From Candidatus Kryptonium sp. (GTDB lineage Bacteria; Bacteroidota; Ignavibacteria; Kryptoniales; Kryptoniaceae): a DNA stretch of 64,000 nucleotides. This document shows, piece by piece, positions 26,977 through 36,509 of the stretch. Where the stretch lies: contig JANXBN010000004.1 in the NCBI GenBank assembly GCA_025060635.1, forward strand, positions 108,565 to 172,564, written 5' to 3'. Position numbers and translations under genes: made by a program. The notes below the pieces were generated by a model. The model searched no databases. It saw only the letters and a program-made list of their open reading frames with translations, and was not told the origin of the DNA. Numbering within the stretch: the first letter of the stretch is position 1; each line of letters starts with the position of its first letter.

Positions 26977-28748
26977 CCGAAACATCAAGAGTTAAGTTTT
27001 TAAAAATACTTCTTTCCATCATTTTTCTGTTCTTCATCGTTAAGCTTTACGAGCTTCAGCTTTATCGTGATGTTGAATACAAAAGACAAGCAGAAATCAA
27101 TAGCATAAGGACAATCCAGCATGATCCAATCAGGGGGTTGATATTTGATAGAAATAAAAAAATTGTCGTGGACAATGTTCCCTCATATACAGTTACTCTG
27201 ACACCGTATGAGTTTGATATGAAAAATCTTGATGTCCTTGCTAAAATTTTAAAGGTCGATCGTCAATATATCCTTGAAAAGATTTCATCTGCTCCTTCTC
27301 CATTTTCACCTGTTAAGATTCGTCGTGATGCTCCTGTTAGAGCGATAGCATACATTGAAGAACACAGGGGTGAGTTAAGAGGTGTTGATTATTTAATTGA
27401 ACATAAAAGGAATTACCGAGCACCGGGTCTTGCCTCACACATCCTTGGATATGTCAAAGAGATAACTTCATCTCAGTTGAATATCTATAAAGGATTGTAT
27501 AAACCTGGGGATCAAATTGGTCAATCAGGTCTTGAGAAAAGTTATGAACCGATCATAAAAGGGGAAAAAGGATATCGTTTCATAATGGTTGACGCTCTCG
27601 GGCGATTTGTCGGTAAATATAACGATGGCAAAAATGATATACCACCTGCTGAGGGTTCTGATTTAATCCTAACGATTGATATTGAATTGCAGGCATTTAT
27701 TGAAGAGTTGCTTCGGGACAGATCTGGTTCGGTTGTTGTGCTTGATCCAAGAAATGGTGAAATTCTCGCTATGGTAAGTAAGCCAAATTATGACTTAGCA
27801 CTTCTAAGCGGATATACACCAGGCGAGGTATGGAGCCAACTTAACTCTGATCCTAAAAAGCCGTTATTAAATAGAGCGATTTCTGGTCTTTATTCCCCGG
27901 GTTCAACATTTAAAATGGTTCTTGCGATAACTGCGCTTGAAACTGGGTCTGTTGATCTTAATTGGAAAGTTTATTGCCCTGGTTATTTTGTTTATGGGGA
28001 CAAGGTTTTTAAATGCCATACATCGCAAGGTCATGGTTGGGTGAATTTAACCAAAGCAATTGAGGTCTCTTGTAATGTTTACTTTTATAACTTGATGTTG
28101 AGAGTTAATTTTGACGATTGGTCAAGATATGGTGGACTTTTGGGCTTTGGTAAAAAAACTGGGGTTGATTTGCCTGAGGAAATTGAAGGAATTTTGCCAT
28201 CAACGGAGTACTTCAACAGGGTTTATGGTGTTAATAAATGGACGAAAGGTTATCTTATAAGCTTGGCGATTGGTCAAGGTGAGATAAGCACGACTCCACT
28301 TCAAATGGCAACATATGCAATGGTTCTTGCAAATTCAGGTAAATATCATCAACCACATTTGGTTAAAGAAATTATAAATAAGAAAACTGGCAAAATTGAA
28401 GAGGTTTCATATTATACGAGGGAAATACCAGTTTCGCAAAGAACATTTGATATAATTCGCGAGGCGATGTATTTAGTTGTTAACAGTCCTTCTGGCACTG
28501 GAAAAGGTGCAAGGGTTGAAGGCATAAATGTTGCCGGAAAGACTGGAACTGCTCAAAATCCACATGGTAATGATCACGCTTGGTTCGTTGGGTTTGCTCC
28601 GTATGAAAATCCTGAAATTGCTTTTGCAATTATCGTTGAAAATGCTGGCTTTGGTGGCGCAGTCGCTGCACCAATTGCTAAAGAAATAGTCAAAAAGTAT
28701 TTTGAACTAAAAAACCAAAGAACAGAGTTTAAGGTCGCCAAATGGTAA
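26973..28748 (+). CDS. mrdA: Penicillin-binding protein 2 (elongasome transpeptidase)
   Basis: A 591-residue class B PBP: one N-terminal helix (FLKILLSIIFLFFIVKLYEL), a dimerisation/pedestal domain with RGLIFDRNKKIVVDNVPSYT, then the transpeptidase with SxxK (SPGSTFK, Ser311), SxN (SCN, 366-368) and KTGTAQ (Lys523). It cross-links peptidoglycan during side-wall growth and is the target of mecillinam-type beta-lactams. RodA, encoded next with a 7-nt overlap, supplies the glycosyltransferase. Confidence 0.96.
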   Translation: MTETSRVKFLKILLSIIFLFFIVKLYELQLYRDVEYKRQAEINSIRTIQHDPIRGLIFDRNKKIVVDNVPSYTVTLTPYEFDMKNLDVLAKILKVDRQYILEKISSAPSPFSPVKIRRDAPVRAIAYIEEHRGELRGVDYLIEHKRNYRAPGLASHILGYVKEITSSQLNIYKGLYKPGDQIGQSGLEKSYEPIIKGEKGYRFIMVDALGRFVGKYNDGKNDIPPAEGSDLILTIDIELQAFIEELLRDRSGSVVVLDPRNGEILAMVSKPNYDLALLSGYTPGEVWSQLNSDPKKPLLNRAISGLYSPGSTFKMVLAITALETGSVDLNWKVYCPGYFVYGDKVFKCHTSQGHGWVNLTKAIEVSCNVYFYNLMLRVNFDDWSRYGGLLGFGKKTGVDLPEEIEGILPSTEYFNRVYGVNKWTKGYLISLAIGQGEISTTPLQMATYAMVLANSGKYHQPHLVKEIINKKTGKIEEVSYYTREIPVSQRTFDIIREAMYLVVNSPSGTGKGARVEGINVAGKTGTAQNPHGNDHAWFVGFAPYENPEIAFAIIVENAGFGGAVAAPIAKEIVKKYFELKNQRTEFKVAKW

Positions 28749-29965
28749 GAGGGATAGGAGATAAAATTGATTTTAAGATTTTATTGCCTTTGCTTATTCT
28801 ATTACTTGTGAGTGTGCTTTCAATTTACAGCGCTACAAAACTTCCGGGACAATATTCCATCTTTTTAAAGCATGTGCTTTGGATCATAAGCGGTATTTTT
28901 ATCGCGGTGTTTTTCTATTTTTTCCCAGTTCAAAGATTATTGAGTTTATCGGTTTTGCTTTATATAATTTCACTTGCTTTTCTTGTTATCGTTATTTTCA
29001 TCGGGAAAAAAGTTTCAGGTTCAGCTTCTTGGATTCAAATAGGTAAATTTCAATTTCAACCTTCAGAGTTTGCAAAGTTTACAACGATTTTAATTCTTGC
29101 TTACTTTCTTTCAAAAAGAAATGTCAGAGCTGATAATCCGGTTACGCTTATAGTTGCTGGTATTTTGACTTTCATACCATTTTTCTTGACAATTTTACAA
29201 CCAGATTTCGGGACTGCGATCGTGTTCGGGGCTATTTTTCTCGGAATTATGTTTTGGGCAGAAGTTCCTGTTTTTTGGCTTTTGCTTTTGCTTGCTCCCG
29301 TTGTTTTAATAATTGCGTCATTTTTTAGCATTAAAGTTTTTATCGCTGCTTCAATTCTGATCACTATTTTATTTCTGTTGATGAGAAAGCCGTTTGTTTT
29401 GACTTTTATGATTGTTGCAATGAACCTTATGATTGGGTTGACAAGCGAACATATTTACCATAAAGTTTTGAAACCACATCAGCAAAAGAGAATCTCAACA
29501 TTTTTAAATCCGGCGAAAGATCCACTTGGTGCTGGTTATAATGTAATTCAGTCAAAGATTGCAATTGGTTCTGGGGGATTAATTGGAAAAGGTTTCATGA
29601 AAGGGACACAGACGCAGTTGAGATTTGTTCCAGCGCAATGGACTGATTTTATATTTTGTGTTCCAGCTGAAGAGTTTGGTTTTGTTGGATCTGTGACAAT
29701 TCTTTTGCTTTATTTGATTCTTTTGTGGAGGGTGATAAATCTTGCTACGCTAATAAAGCAAAGGTTCGCGAGTTTAGTGGCGATTGGCATCTTTTCAACT
29801 TGGTTTTTCCATATTATGGTGAACATAGGAATGACGCTTGGGCTTTCACCAGTGATCGGGATATGGCTTCCGTTTTTAAGCTATGGAGGTTCTGCGATGT
29901 GGGTTAATATGGCAATGGCTGGCTTACTTATGAATTTTTACGCAAATAGGAGGGAACTTAATTGA
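28742..29965 (+). CDS. rodA: SEDS peptidoglycan glycosyltransferase RodA
   Basis: A 407-residue SEDS membrane protein with about ten helices. Family marks include SGSASWIQIGKFQFQPSEFA, FLTILQPDFGTAIVFG (the Asp-containing loop), GAGYNVIQSKIAIGSGGLIG, FVPAQWTDFIFCVPAEEFGF and GMTLGLSPVIGIWLPFLSYG. It polymerises lipid II during elongation together with PBP2. It is the last gene of the shape cluster and overlaps mrdA by 7 nt. No terminator is seen before the next gene, 57 nt on. Confidence 0.96.
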   Translation: MVRGIGDKIDFKILLPLLILLLVSVLSIYSATKLPGQYSIFLKHVLWIISGIFIAVFFYFFPVQRLLSLSVLLYIISLAFLVIVIFIGKKVSGSASWIQIGKFQFQPSEFAKFTTILILAYFLSKRNVRADNPVTLIVAGILTFIPFFLTILQPDFGTAIVFGAIFLGIMFWAEVPVFWLLLLLAPVVLIIASFFSIKVFIAASILITILFLLMRKPFVLTFMIVAMNLMIGLTSEHIYHKVLKPHQQKRISTFLNPAKDPLGAGYNVIQSKIAIGSGGLIGKGFMKGTQTQLRFVPAQWTDFIFCVPAEEFGFVGSVTILLLYLILLWRVINLATLIKQRFASLVAIGIFSTWFFHIMVNIGMTLGLSPVIGIWLPFLSYGGSAMWVNMAMAGLLMNFYANRRELN

Positions 29966-30022
29966 TTTTTAAAATTTTAAAAGTTAAATTCTTCTGGCAA
30001 AAAAATAAAAGATTGTTACACC

Positions 30023-30928
30023 ATGAATCCACTAAATGAAATCATCGTTCGCACCTTGCCACTTGTCCCTAAGAAAATTGTTAGGTATTTCGCCAGCCGT
30101 TATATTGCGGGGGAAAAACTGGAAGATGCTGTCTCAGTTGTGAAAAAACTAAACGAACAGAAAAAATTAGCCACAATTGATGTCCTCGGTGAAAACATCA
30201 AAAGCGAAGGTGAAGCAATTGAAGCTCTAAAAACCTATAAACTTGTTCTTAATACAATTAAAGATCAAGGCTTGAATTCAGACCTTTCAATTAAACTTAC
30301 TCAACTTGGCTTAAAATTGGATTTTGATTTTTGCTACGCAAATGTTGAAGAACTTGTTAAGCTTGCAAAACAATATAATAACATTGTTGAAATTGACATG
30401 GAGGATTCATCAACGACAGATGCAACTCTTGAGATCTATAGAAAATTAAAGGCTAAGTATGATAATGTCGGCGTAGCAATTCAATCTTATTTGAAGAGAA
30501 GCGAAAGCGATATAAAGGCACTCTTACCCTTAAAGCCGAGGATAAGATTATGCAAAGGGATTTACATTGAGCCAGAGACAATTGCGTTTAAGAAAAAAGA
30601 GCTGATCAACCACAACTTTAAACATCTTTTGAACATTCTCCTTCAAAGCGACGCATATACTTGCATTGCAACGCACGATGAGGAATTGATAAAAGAATCG
30701 TATAGGTTAATAAAGGAATATAACCTGACAGATGATAAGTTTGAATTTCAAATGTTGCTTGGTGTTCGCCCTGAGCTTGGGAATAAAATCGTTTCTGACG
30801 GTTATAAGTTAAGGATATATGTTCCATTTGGGGAGCATTGGTATGCTTATTCAATGAGGCGGTTTAGGGAAAATCCACAGATCGCTGGTTATGTCTTTAA
30901 AGCTATATTTACCAGAAACTCTTTTTAA
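30023..30928 (+). CDS. Proline dehydrogenase
   Basis: A 301-residue monofunctional PRODH of the short bacterial type. The FAD/substrate barrel shows LGENIKSEGEAIEALKTY, LSIKLTQLGL, VEIDMEDSSTTDATLEIY, VGVAIQSYLKRSESDIKAL and RIRLCKGIY. The C-terminal signature YVPFGEHWYAYSMRRFRENP carries the arginines that hold the proline carboxylate. It oxidises proline to pyrroline-5-carboxylate and passes electrons to quinone. It lies 21 nt upstream of urocanate hydratase, so both feed glutamate formation. No P5C dehydrogenase is present in the window. Confidence 0.92.
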   Translation: MNPLNEIIVRTLPLVPKKIVRYFASRYIAGEKLEDAVSVVKKLNEQKKLATIDVLGENIKSEGEAIEALKTYKLVLNTIKDQGLNSDLSIKLTQLGLKLDFDFCYANVEELVKLAKQYNNIVEIDMEDSSTTDATLEIYRKLKAKYDNVGVAIQSYLKRSESDIKALLPLKPRIRLCKGIYIEPETIAFKKKELINHNFKHLLNILLQSDAYTCIATHDEELIKESYRLIKEYNLTDDKFEFQMLLGVRPELGNKIVSDGYKLRIYVPFGEHWYAYSMRRFRENPQIAGYVFKAIFTRNSF

Positions 30929-30949
30929 AAAATCTGGAGGTGAAAGAAT

Positions 30950-32638
30950 ATGTCTGAAGTTTTAAATCAAATTGAAGTTAGAGAGTTTGATGTAAGAAAC
31001 ATAAAAGCACCGCGCGGGAATGTTTTGACATGTAAAGGTTGGGCTCAAGAAGCTGCGTTGAGAATGTTGATGAACAATCTTGATCCAGAAGTTGCTGAGA
31101 AGCCCGAGGAATTAATTGTTTACGGTGGAACTGGAAAAGCAGCGAGAAATTGGGAGTGTTTCCATGCGATTGTGAGAAGTTTAAAGGAGCTTGAAAATGA
31201 TGAAACGCTTTTAATTCAATCTGGCAAGCCTGTGGCTATTTTCAAAACTCACGAGTTCGCACCACGAGTGCTAATTTCAAATGCTATGCTTGTCCCAGCG
31301 TGGGCAACTTGGGATGAGTTTAGGCGACTTGAAGCACTCGGTCTTACAATGTATGGTCAAATGACTGCGGGAAGTTGGATTTACATCGGGACGCAGGGAA
31401 TTTTGCAAGGAACTTATGAAACATTTGCAGCATGCGCAGACAAGTATTTCGGTGGAACCCTCGCTGGGAGATTTTTGCTAACTTCTGGACTTGGTGGAAT
31501 GGGCGGAGCACAACCGCTTGCAGCTACAATGAACGGTGCAGCTTTCCTCGGAGTTGAAGTTGACAGAAAAAGAATTGAAAGGCGACTTCAAACAGGATAC
31601 CTTGATATGATGACAGATAACCTTGATGAAGCGCTTGAAATTGTGCTTAAAGCTAAGGAGAAAAAAGAAGCAATTTCAGTTGGTTTAGTTGGAAATGCTG
31701 CTGATGTTTTACCGGAGATTTTGAAAAGAGGAATAATACCAGATGTTGTAACCGATCAAACCTCGGCACACGATACATTGAATGGTTATGTTCCAAATGG
31801 TATTCCGTATGAGGAGGCGCTTGAGTTAAGAAAGAAGGATCCGCAAAAATATATTCAAATGGCGAAACGATCAATAGTTGAACATGTGAAAGCGATGCTT
31901 GAGTTTAAAAGAAAAGGAGCGATTGTCTTTGACTATGGAAATAACATCAGAGGTGAAGCATATTCAAATGGTGTGAAAGATGCTTTTGAAATTCCGGGTT
32001 TTGTTCATGAGTTTATTCGTCCATTGTTCTGTGAAGGTAAAGGTCCGTTTAGGTGGGTTGCTTTAAGCGGAGATCCAGAGGATATTTACGCAACAGACGA
32101 AGCTGTTATGAAGACATTTCCAGAGAATAAATCACTTATAAGGTGGATTCAAAAAGCACAAAAACATGTTAAGTTTCAAGGTTTGCCTGCAAGAATTTGT
32201 TGGCTTGGATATGGAGAGAGAGCGAAAATGGGGAAGATTTTTAACGAAATGGTAAGGACAGGCGAAGTTAAAGCACCAATTGTAATAGGTCGTGATCACC
32301 TTGATACAGGTTCTGTTGCCTCTCCAAATCGTGAAACTGAGAAGATGAAAGATGGAAGCGATGCAATTGCCGATTGGCCAATTTTGAACGCACTTTTAAA
32401 CGCGGTTGCTGGAGCAAGCTGGGTCGCAGTTCACCACGGTGGCGGTGTTGGAATTGGGCTTTCAATTCATGCTGGCATGGTTATCGTTGCTGATGGGACA
32501 AAGGAAATGGAACTACGACTTGAGAGAGTGTTGACAACCGATCCGGGACTTGGGATTGTTCGTCACGCTGATGCTGGTTATGAGAAAGCAATTGAAGTTG
32601 CAAGAAAACACGGTATAAAAATACCAATGTTGAAGTAA
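30950..32638 (+). CDS. hutU: Urocanate hydratase
   Basis: A 562-residue urocanase of normal length. It has the start [77 protein letters not shown], the NAD-binding [19 protein letters not shown], and the active-site region [18 protein letters not shown] with the conserved Cys. NAD is bound tightly as an electrophile. It adds water to urocanate in histidine breakdown. No hutH, hutI or hutG lies in the window; the other hut genes must be elsewhere. GGAGGTG precedes the ATG. Confidence 0.97.
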   Translation: MSEVLNQIEVREFDVRNIKAPRGNVLTCKGWAQEAALRMLMNNLDPEVAEKPEELIVYGGTGKAARNWECFHAIVRSLKELENDETLLIQSGKPVAIFKTHEFAPRVLISNAMLVPAWATWDEFRRLEALGLTMYGQMTAGSWIYIGTQGILQGTYETFAACADKYFGGTLAGRFLLTSGLGGMGGAQPLAATMNGAAFLGVEVDRKRIERRLQTGYLDMMTDNLDEALEIVLKAKEKKEAISVGLVGNAADVLPEILKRGIIPDVVTDQTSAHDTLNGYVPNGIPYEEALELRKKDPQKYIQMAKRSIVEHVKAMLEFKRKGAIVFDYGNNIRGEAYSNGVKDAFEIPGFVHEFIRPLFCEGKGPFRWVALSGDPEDIYATDEAVMKTFPENKSLIRWIQKAQKHVKFQGLPARICWLGYGERAKMGKIFNEMVRTGEVKAPIVIGRDHLDTGSVASPNRETEKMKDGSDAIADWPILNALLNAVAGASWVAVHHGGGVGIGLSIHAGMVIVADGTKEMELRLERVLTTDPGLGIVRHADAGYEKAIEVARKHGIKIPMLK

Positions 32639-32644
32639 AAATTA

Positions 32645-32669
32645 AGAGCACCCGTTTGCTGGGTGCTCT
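32645..32669. terminator. Bidirectional terminator between hutU and mazG
   Basis: AGAGCACCC (32645-32653) pairs with GGGTGCTCT (32661-32669) around a seven-base loop, with TTTATT to the right and an A-rich stretch to the left. It can serve both hutU and the convergent mazG. Confidence 0.85.
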
Positions 32670-32672
32670 TTA

Positions 32673-33443
32673 TTATTCACTTCGTTTGATTCTTTCCCAG
32701 ATCTCATCCATCTCTTCAAGTGTTGTTGAATAAATATCCTTACCTTGGGATTTTAATTCTCGTTCAATGTATTGAAATCGGCGTGTAAATTTTTCAACTG
32801 CCTTATTTAATGCACTCTCAGGATTTACTTTCAGAAATCTTGAGTAATTTACGATCGCAAAAAGTAGATCACCAAATTCTTCTTCTATTTTGCTTTGATC
32901 GTTAATTTGAATTGTTCTTTTTAATTCTTTGATCTCTTCCTCAACTTTTTTCCAAACATCGTCTGGGTGTTTCCAATCAAAACCAACGCTTGATGCTTTT
33001 TCTTGAACACGATATGCCTTTATCAGTGCAGGCAACGATTTTGGAATTCCTGAGATCACTGAATCGCGATTGTTCTCTGATTGTTTTAGTTTTTCCCAAT
33101 TGTGTTTAACCTCTTTTGAATTATCAACTTTTAGATCGCCGAAAACATGTGGATGTCGGTAGATTAATTTTTCCTTTATCAGGGATATTACTTCGTCAAG
33201 CGTAAATTTCCCGTCTTCTTCGGCCATTATTGAATGCATTACTACATGAAGGAGCAAATCCCCGAGTTCTTTTTTCAGCTCTTCAAAATCGTCATTGTCT
33301 ATTGCTTCAACGGTTTCATAAGCTTCTTCAATGAGGTTGTGTCTTATTGATTTATGGGTTTGTTCTCTATCCCATGGGCATTCTTTTCTCAGCTTGCGTA
33401 CGACCTCAACAAGTTCGGAAAACAATTCACTGGTTCTGTTCAT
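32673..33443 (-). CDS. mazG: Nucleoside triphosphate pyrophosphohydrolase MazG
   Basis: About 256 residues with two MazG repeats. The first has CPWDREQTHKSIRHNLIEEA, YETVEAIDNDDFEELKKELG and DLLLHVVMHSIMAEE (EExxE and ExxD metal ligands). The second has EEEIKELKRTIQINDQSKIE and EEFGDLLFAIVNYSR. It cleaves pyrophosphate from NTPs and helps clear non-canonical or damaged nucleotides. I choose the ATG at 33443 (AGGA eight bases upstream, family-like start MNRTSELFSELVEVVRKL) over upstream starts at 33464 and 33476. It overlaps the phoH end by 17 nt. Confidence 0.93.
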   Translation of the reverse strand: MNRTSELFSELVEVVRKLRKECPWDREQTHKSIRHNLIEEAYETVEAIDNDDFEELKKELGDLLLHVVMHSIMAEEDGKFTLDEVISLIKEKLIYRHPHVFGDLKVDNSKEVKHNWEKLKQSENNRDSVISGIPKSLPALIKAYRVQEKASSVGFDWKHPDDVWKKVEEEIKELKRTIQINDQSKIEEEFGDLLFAIVNYSRFLKVNPESALNKAVEKFTRRFQYIERELKSQGKDIYSTTLEEMDEIWERIKRSE

Positions 33444-34449
33444 TGTTTTGTTCCTTTTTTTCATTTGATTTTCCATTCATCGCATTATATCTATCGTATG
33501 CTTCAATTATATCTTTGACGAGGCGATGCCTCACAACATCATTTTTGTCAAGATATACAAAAGCTATACCTTCAATCCCTTTTAAGATTTCTTGAATTTC
33601 CACAAGTCCGGATGTAGTTCTTGAGGGTAGATCTATTTGTGTTATATCGCCTGTTATTATCGCCTTTGAATTAACTCCAAGTCTTGTAAGAAACATTTTC
33701 ATCTGCAAACTCGTTGCGTTTTGTGCCTCATCAAGTATTACGAAAGCGTTGCTTAATGTTCTACCGCGCATGTAAGCAAGCGGGATTATCTCAATAATTC
33801 TTTTATCAAAGTATGATTTTAATTTATCAGCTGGCAACATATCATCAAGGGCGTCATACAATGGTCTAAGATATGGATCTATTTTTTCCCTTAAATCTCC
33901 AGGTAAAAATCCGAGATTTTCTCCAGCTTCAACCGCAGGTCTGCAGAGTACAATTTTGCTTACCTCGTGATTTTTCAAGCTTGCAACTGCCATTGCAACT
34001 GCAAGATATGTCTTTCCAGTTCCCGCTGGTCCAATTACAAAAACTATATCGTTTTTCTTAACCTGCCGATAATATTCAAGTTGTCCTGGTGTTTTAGCTT
34101 TTATTGGTCCATTCTTTGTAAAAAGAATAACTGAATCAAGTTCATCATCAATATGTTTTCTACGCCTGTGCGTAGTTGATAGATCTTCGCTATCAAGCTT
34201 TACAAGATCAATTACTATGTTTACATCGTTTTCAGTGAGATGCCCATTTTTGCTAAGTATAAAAATAAGTTCCTTAAAAACACGCTCAATTTTCTCAACT
34301 TCGCTTTTTTCGCCTTTAAGTATGAGGTTATCCCCGCGGACAGTTATACCGGCATCAAATCTTTTTTCAATCAAATGCAGATAAGTATCGTTGTAGCCCA
34401 GGAGGGCGAGGGTGTTAACTCCAGTTAACTTAATTTTTCTTTCAACCAT
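33427..34449 (-). CDS. phoH: PhoH-like ATPase
   Basis: A 340-residue P-loop ATPase of the PhoH/YbeZ type. An N-terminal KH-like region (~1-90) is followed by KAKTPGQLEYYRQVKKNDIV, Walker A VIGPAGTGKTYLAVAMAVA, LCRPAVEAGENLGFLPGDL, Walker B AFVILDEAQNAT and sensor LTRLGVNSKAIITGDITQID. In many bacteria it acts with the rRNA maturation RNase YbeY; no ybeY is visible here. The C-terminal tail (NEKKEQNNEQNQ) is low complexity. Start codon preceded by TTGGAGG. It is coupled to mazG. Confidence 0.94.
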   Translation of the reverse strand: MVERKIKLTGVNTLALLGYNDTYLHLIEKRFDAGITVRGDNLILKGEKSEVEKIERVFKELIFILSKNGHLTENDVNIVIDLVKLDSEDLSTTHRRRKHIDDELDSVILFTKNGPIKAKTPGQLEYYRQVKKNDIVFVIGPAGTGKTYLAVAMAVASLKNHEVSKIVLCRPAVEAGENLGFLPGDLREKIDPYLRPLYDALDDMLPADKLKSYFDKRIIEIIPLAYMRGRTLSNAFVILDEAQNATSLQMKMFLTRLGVNSKAIITGDITQIDLPSRTTSGLVEIQEILKGIEGIAFVYLDKNDVVRHRLVKDIIEAYDRYNAMNGKSNEKKEQNNEQNQ

Positions 34450-34536
34450 AATTTTGTGTTTTCTGTGCCTCCAAAATTTGTTTTGTTTCTCTAAAAGATT
34501 AAATCAAAAAAGATTAAAATAGTTCCAAAAAGAAAA

Positions 34537-34572
34537 AACCCCTGATGCTGTCAAACGGACAGCTCAGGGGTT
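34537..34572 (-). terminator. Terminator of the LysM-protein gene
   Basis: A long stem-loop: AACCCCTGA with TCAGGGGTT, then one bulged base and GCTGTC with GACAGC. On the minus strand it is followed by a T6 run. A strong rho-independent terminator. Confidence 0.92.
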
Positions 34573-34602
34573 GTAATTTAGAAAATTCAAAGAAATAAGT
34601 TC

Positions 34603-35406
34603 TCACATTCCACCACCCGCTGCTTGCTGTTTTTCTGCTTTTCTGCGGTAGTAGGCGTTTGCAGCTTGTTTTTCTTCTCGTGTCAATTCAGCTTTTGGTG
34701 GGATCTTCAAGACCCAACCAGGATAGATTATATCGGGATCTTTTATCTTATCTCTGTTTGCAACATAGATCTTTGGCCAGAGGAACGGATTATCGTAGAT
34801 GGTTGGTTTTTTGGCTATGTTCCAGAGACAGTCGCGATCTTTCTTCCAAGTTCCAACAGTGTAGGTGGTTTCTTTAATGATGGCCTCAGCAAGAACTACT
34901 CTTCCTTCTCTCGTCTTTACAAGGGCTTTAACAGTTGTGTTGAGGTTGTTCACCTGTGGCTCAAATCCCATAACCTTGTCATAGAATTCAGAGAGAGCAA
35001 CTCTTTTATCTGATTTGAGAGCTTGATAATCATTATAAAGCTTTTCAACCTCAGCTCTTCTTTCGTAAAGCTGTTCATTTGAAAGTCGGGAAAGTTCATT
35101 TAATCTTCTCTCAAAGTCAGCAACTCTTTGACGGTATTCATTAACTCCTTCTGGAGTTGTTCCAACAAGGGCGTAAATTTCATCCTGTGTTCTTTTTATT
35201 TGTGCATCTTTTTCAGCAGATTGTCTCTTTAAAGCATCAACTTCTTTATTCAACGCATCAAGTTTCGCTCTCAATTCATCTCTTTTTGCCGTCCAAGTTG
35301 CCATTTCCTTTTGCCAATCCTCATACCGCATTCTTACTCTCTCCTGCGCTAATCCAGTTATCGTGAAAACTATTAAAAGTAAAGGTATGGATAGGTTTTT
35401 AATCAT
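34603..35406 (-). CDS. Secreted coiled-coil protein with C-terminal LysM domain
   Basis: A 267-residue protein: a signal peptide (MIKNLSIPLLLIVFTITGLAQ), a long coiled coil (KRDELRAKLDALNKEVDALK and on to ~residue 140), and a LysM-like region (~185-242) with TYTVGTWKKDRDCLWNIAKK, FLWPKIYVANRDKIKDPDII and YPGWVLKIP. LysM binds peptidoglycan, so this probably tethers envelope parts in the periplasm. A basic Gln/Gly-rich tail ends it. It lies 40 nt downstream of a small coiled-coil lipoprotein, in one transcript. The exact role is unknown. Confidence 0.8.
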   Translation of the reverse strand: MIKNLSIPLLLIVFTITGLAQERVRMRYEDWQKEMATWTAKRDELRAKLDALNKEVDALKRQSAEKDAQIKRTQDEIYALVGTTPEGVNEYRQRVADFERRLNELSRLSNEQLYERRAEVEKLYNDYQALKSDKRVALSEFYDKVMGFEPQVNNLNTTVKALVKTREGRVVLAEAIIKETTYTVGTWKKDRDCLWNIAKKPTIYDNPFLWPKIYVANRDKIKDPDIIYPGWVLKIPPKAELTREEKQAANAYYRRKAEKQQAAGGGM

Positions 35407-35446
35407 CTTTGCTACTCCGTTTTTATTTTTTGTTAAAAACTCGTTT

Positions 35447-35707
35447 TTACTTCATCTGTTGAAGGCGTTGTTGAACTTTTTCCTTCTCGGATTGCAATTC
35501 TTTCAACTTTTTGTCTTTCTCTGAAATTTCGCGCTGTAAAGATGCCTTTTCTTGTTCTTTTGCTCTAATTTCCCTTTCAAGTTGTTCAGTTTCAGCCTTA
35601 AGATTATTCAACTGTTGAATTTCCTCTTCTTTCGCATATCTTGTGCAACCGGCAACGAAAAAGATGAATAAAGATATTAACAGTGTTGAGACAATCCTTT
35701 TCTTCAT
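35447..35707 (-). CDS. Small coiled-coil lipoprotein (Lpp-like architecture)
   Basis: An 86-residue lipoprotein. The start is the ATG at 35707, with GGAGAAG upstream; the longer frame adds 22 unlikely residues and would run into the promoter. Signal and lipobox: LLISLFIFFVAGC. The mature part is one continuous coiled coil (EEEIQQLNNLKAETEQLERE, then KLKELQSEKEKVQQRLQQMK). Architecture resembles Lpp and similar tethering lipoproteins, but sequence homology is not claimed. It probably sits in the outer or inner membrane facing the periplasm and works with the LysM protein downstream. Confidence 0.8.
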   Translation of the reverse strand: MKKRIVSTLLISLFIFFVAGCTRYAKEEEIQQLNNLKAETEQLEREIRAKEQEKASLQREISEKDKKLKELQSEKEKVQQRLQQMK

Positions 35708-35744
35708 TAGATCTTCTCCGTATTTTATTTTTAAAGTCAATCGT

Positions 35745-35773
35745 AATATAATAAAAATCCAACTATTTGTCAA
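35745..35773 (-). promoter_or_regulatory. Promoter of the lipoprotein-LysM operon
   Basis: Minus strand: TTGACA (35773-35768), 17 nt, TATATT (35750-35745), with the ATG ~38 nt downstream. Nearly perfect sigma-70 consensus, and it fixes the start of the lipoprotein at 35707. Confidence 0.75.
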
Positions 35774-35836
35774 GTATATCCAGATCTGTGTGGAAACCTG
35801 TCAAAGTTTGCTTCGTCTTTTGTTGAATTAAAATTT

Positions 35837-35864
35837 TGAAATTTTCGTGTTTAAGTTTATCTTG
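35837..35864 (+). promoter_or_regulatory. Possible ribE promoter
   Basis: TTGAAA (35837-35842), 16 nt, TATCTT (35859-35864), ~30 nt before the ribE ATG. The leader is too short for an FMN riboswitch, and none is seen. Confidence 0.35.
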
Positions 35865-35894
35865 AACTTGTCAAAATAATTTGGTGCGTTGAGC

Positions 35895-36509
35895 ATGTTC
35901 ACTGGAATAGTTGAAGAAATAGGAAAAATTAAAGCAATTGTTAGAAGGGGAAAGGCAAGAATTTTCGCAATAGCATCAAAAAAATTATTGAAGGAGATAA
36001 AAATTGGCGACAGTGTTGCTGTTAACGGGGTTTGCTTGACTGTTTTTGATAAATCAAATGAACATTTCAAGGTGGAGGCAGTTGAAGAAACTATTGGGAA
36101 AACAAATCTCGGAAATTTAAAAATTGGAGATGCGGTTAATTTAGAACTTTCGCTTAAACTCGGCGAACGCCTTGGTGGTCATATCGTTCTTGGACATGTT
36201 GATACAACTGGGACAATTAAGAGCATAAAGAAACTTGAAAACAGTTGGATTTTTGAGATAGAATTTCCAAGTGAGTTTGAGAAATATACTATACCTAAGG
36301 GCTCAATCGCTGTTGAAGGTATAAGTTTAACAATCGTTGAAGCTAATCAAAATAGATTCACAGTTTCAATCATTCCATATACTTGGGAAAACACGAACCT
36401 TAAGTTTAAAAAGATAGGCGATATAGTAAATCTTGAATTTGATTTTCTGGGGAAATATGTTGAAAATTTTTTAAAACAATGGAGAAAACAACAATGGCGA
36501 GAAGAATAA
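35895..36509 (+). CDS. ribE: Riboflavin synthase (alpha chain)
   Basis: A 204-residue enzyme with the two repeated lumazine-binding halves. The start MFTGIVEEIGKIKAI is canonical, so the ATG at 35895 is used rather than TTG 35889. Half 1 has GDSVAVNGVCLTVF and half 2 KGSIAVEGISLTIVEANQNR; the linker is LGERLGGHIVLGHVDTTGTI. It dismutates two 6,7-dimethyl-8-ribityllumazines to riboflavin. No other rib gene is near. The last 16 nt overlap the next gene. Confidence 0.95.
   Translation: MFTGIVEEIGKIKAIVRRGKARIFAIASKKLLKEIKIGDSVAVNGVCLTVFDKSNEHFKVEAVEETIGKTNLGNLKIGDAVNLELSLKLGERLGGHIVLGHVDTTGTIKSIKKLENSWIFEIEFPSEFEKYTIPKGSIAVEGISLTIVEANQNRFTVSIIPYTWENTNLKFKKIGDIVNLEFDFLGKYVENFLKQWRKQQWREE

Noticed and set aside
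33444..33476. Longer mazG starts
   Set aside because: The added residues (MENQMKKRNKT) are not family-like and deepen the overlap with phoH; the ATG at 33443 has the better ribosome site.
35774..35894. FMN riboswitch before ribE
   Set aside because: The gap is too short and shows no conserved multi-stem structure.
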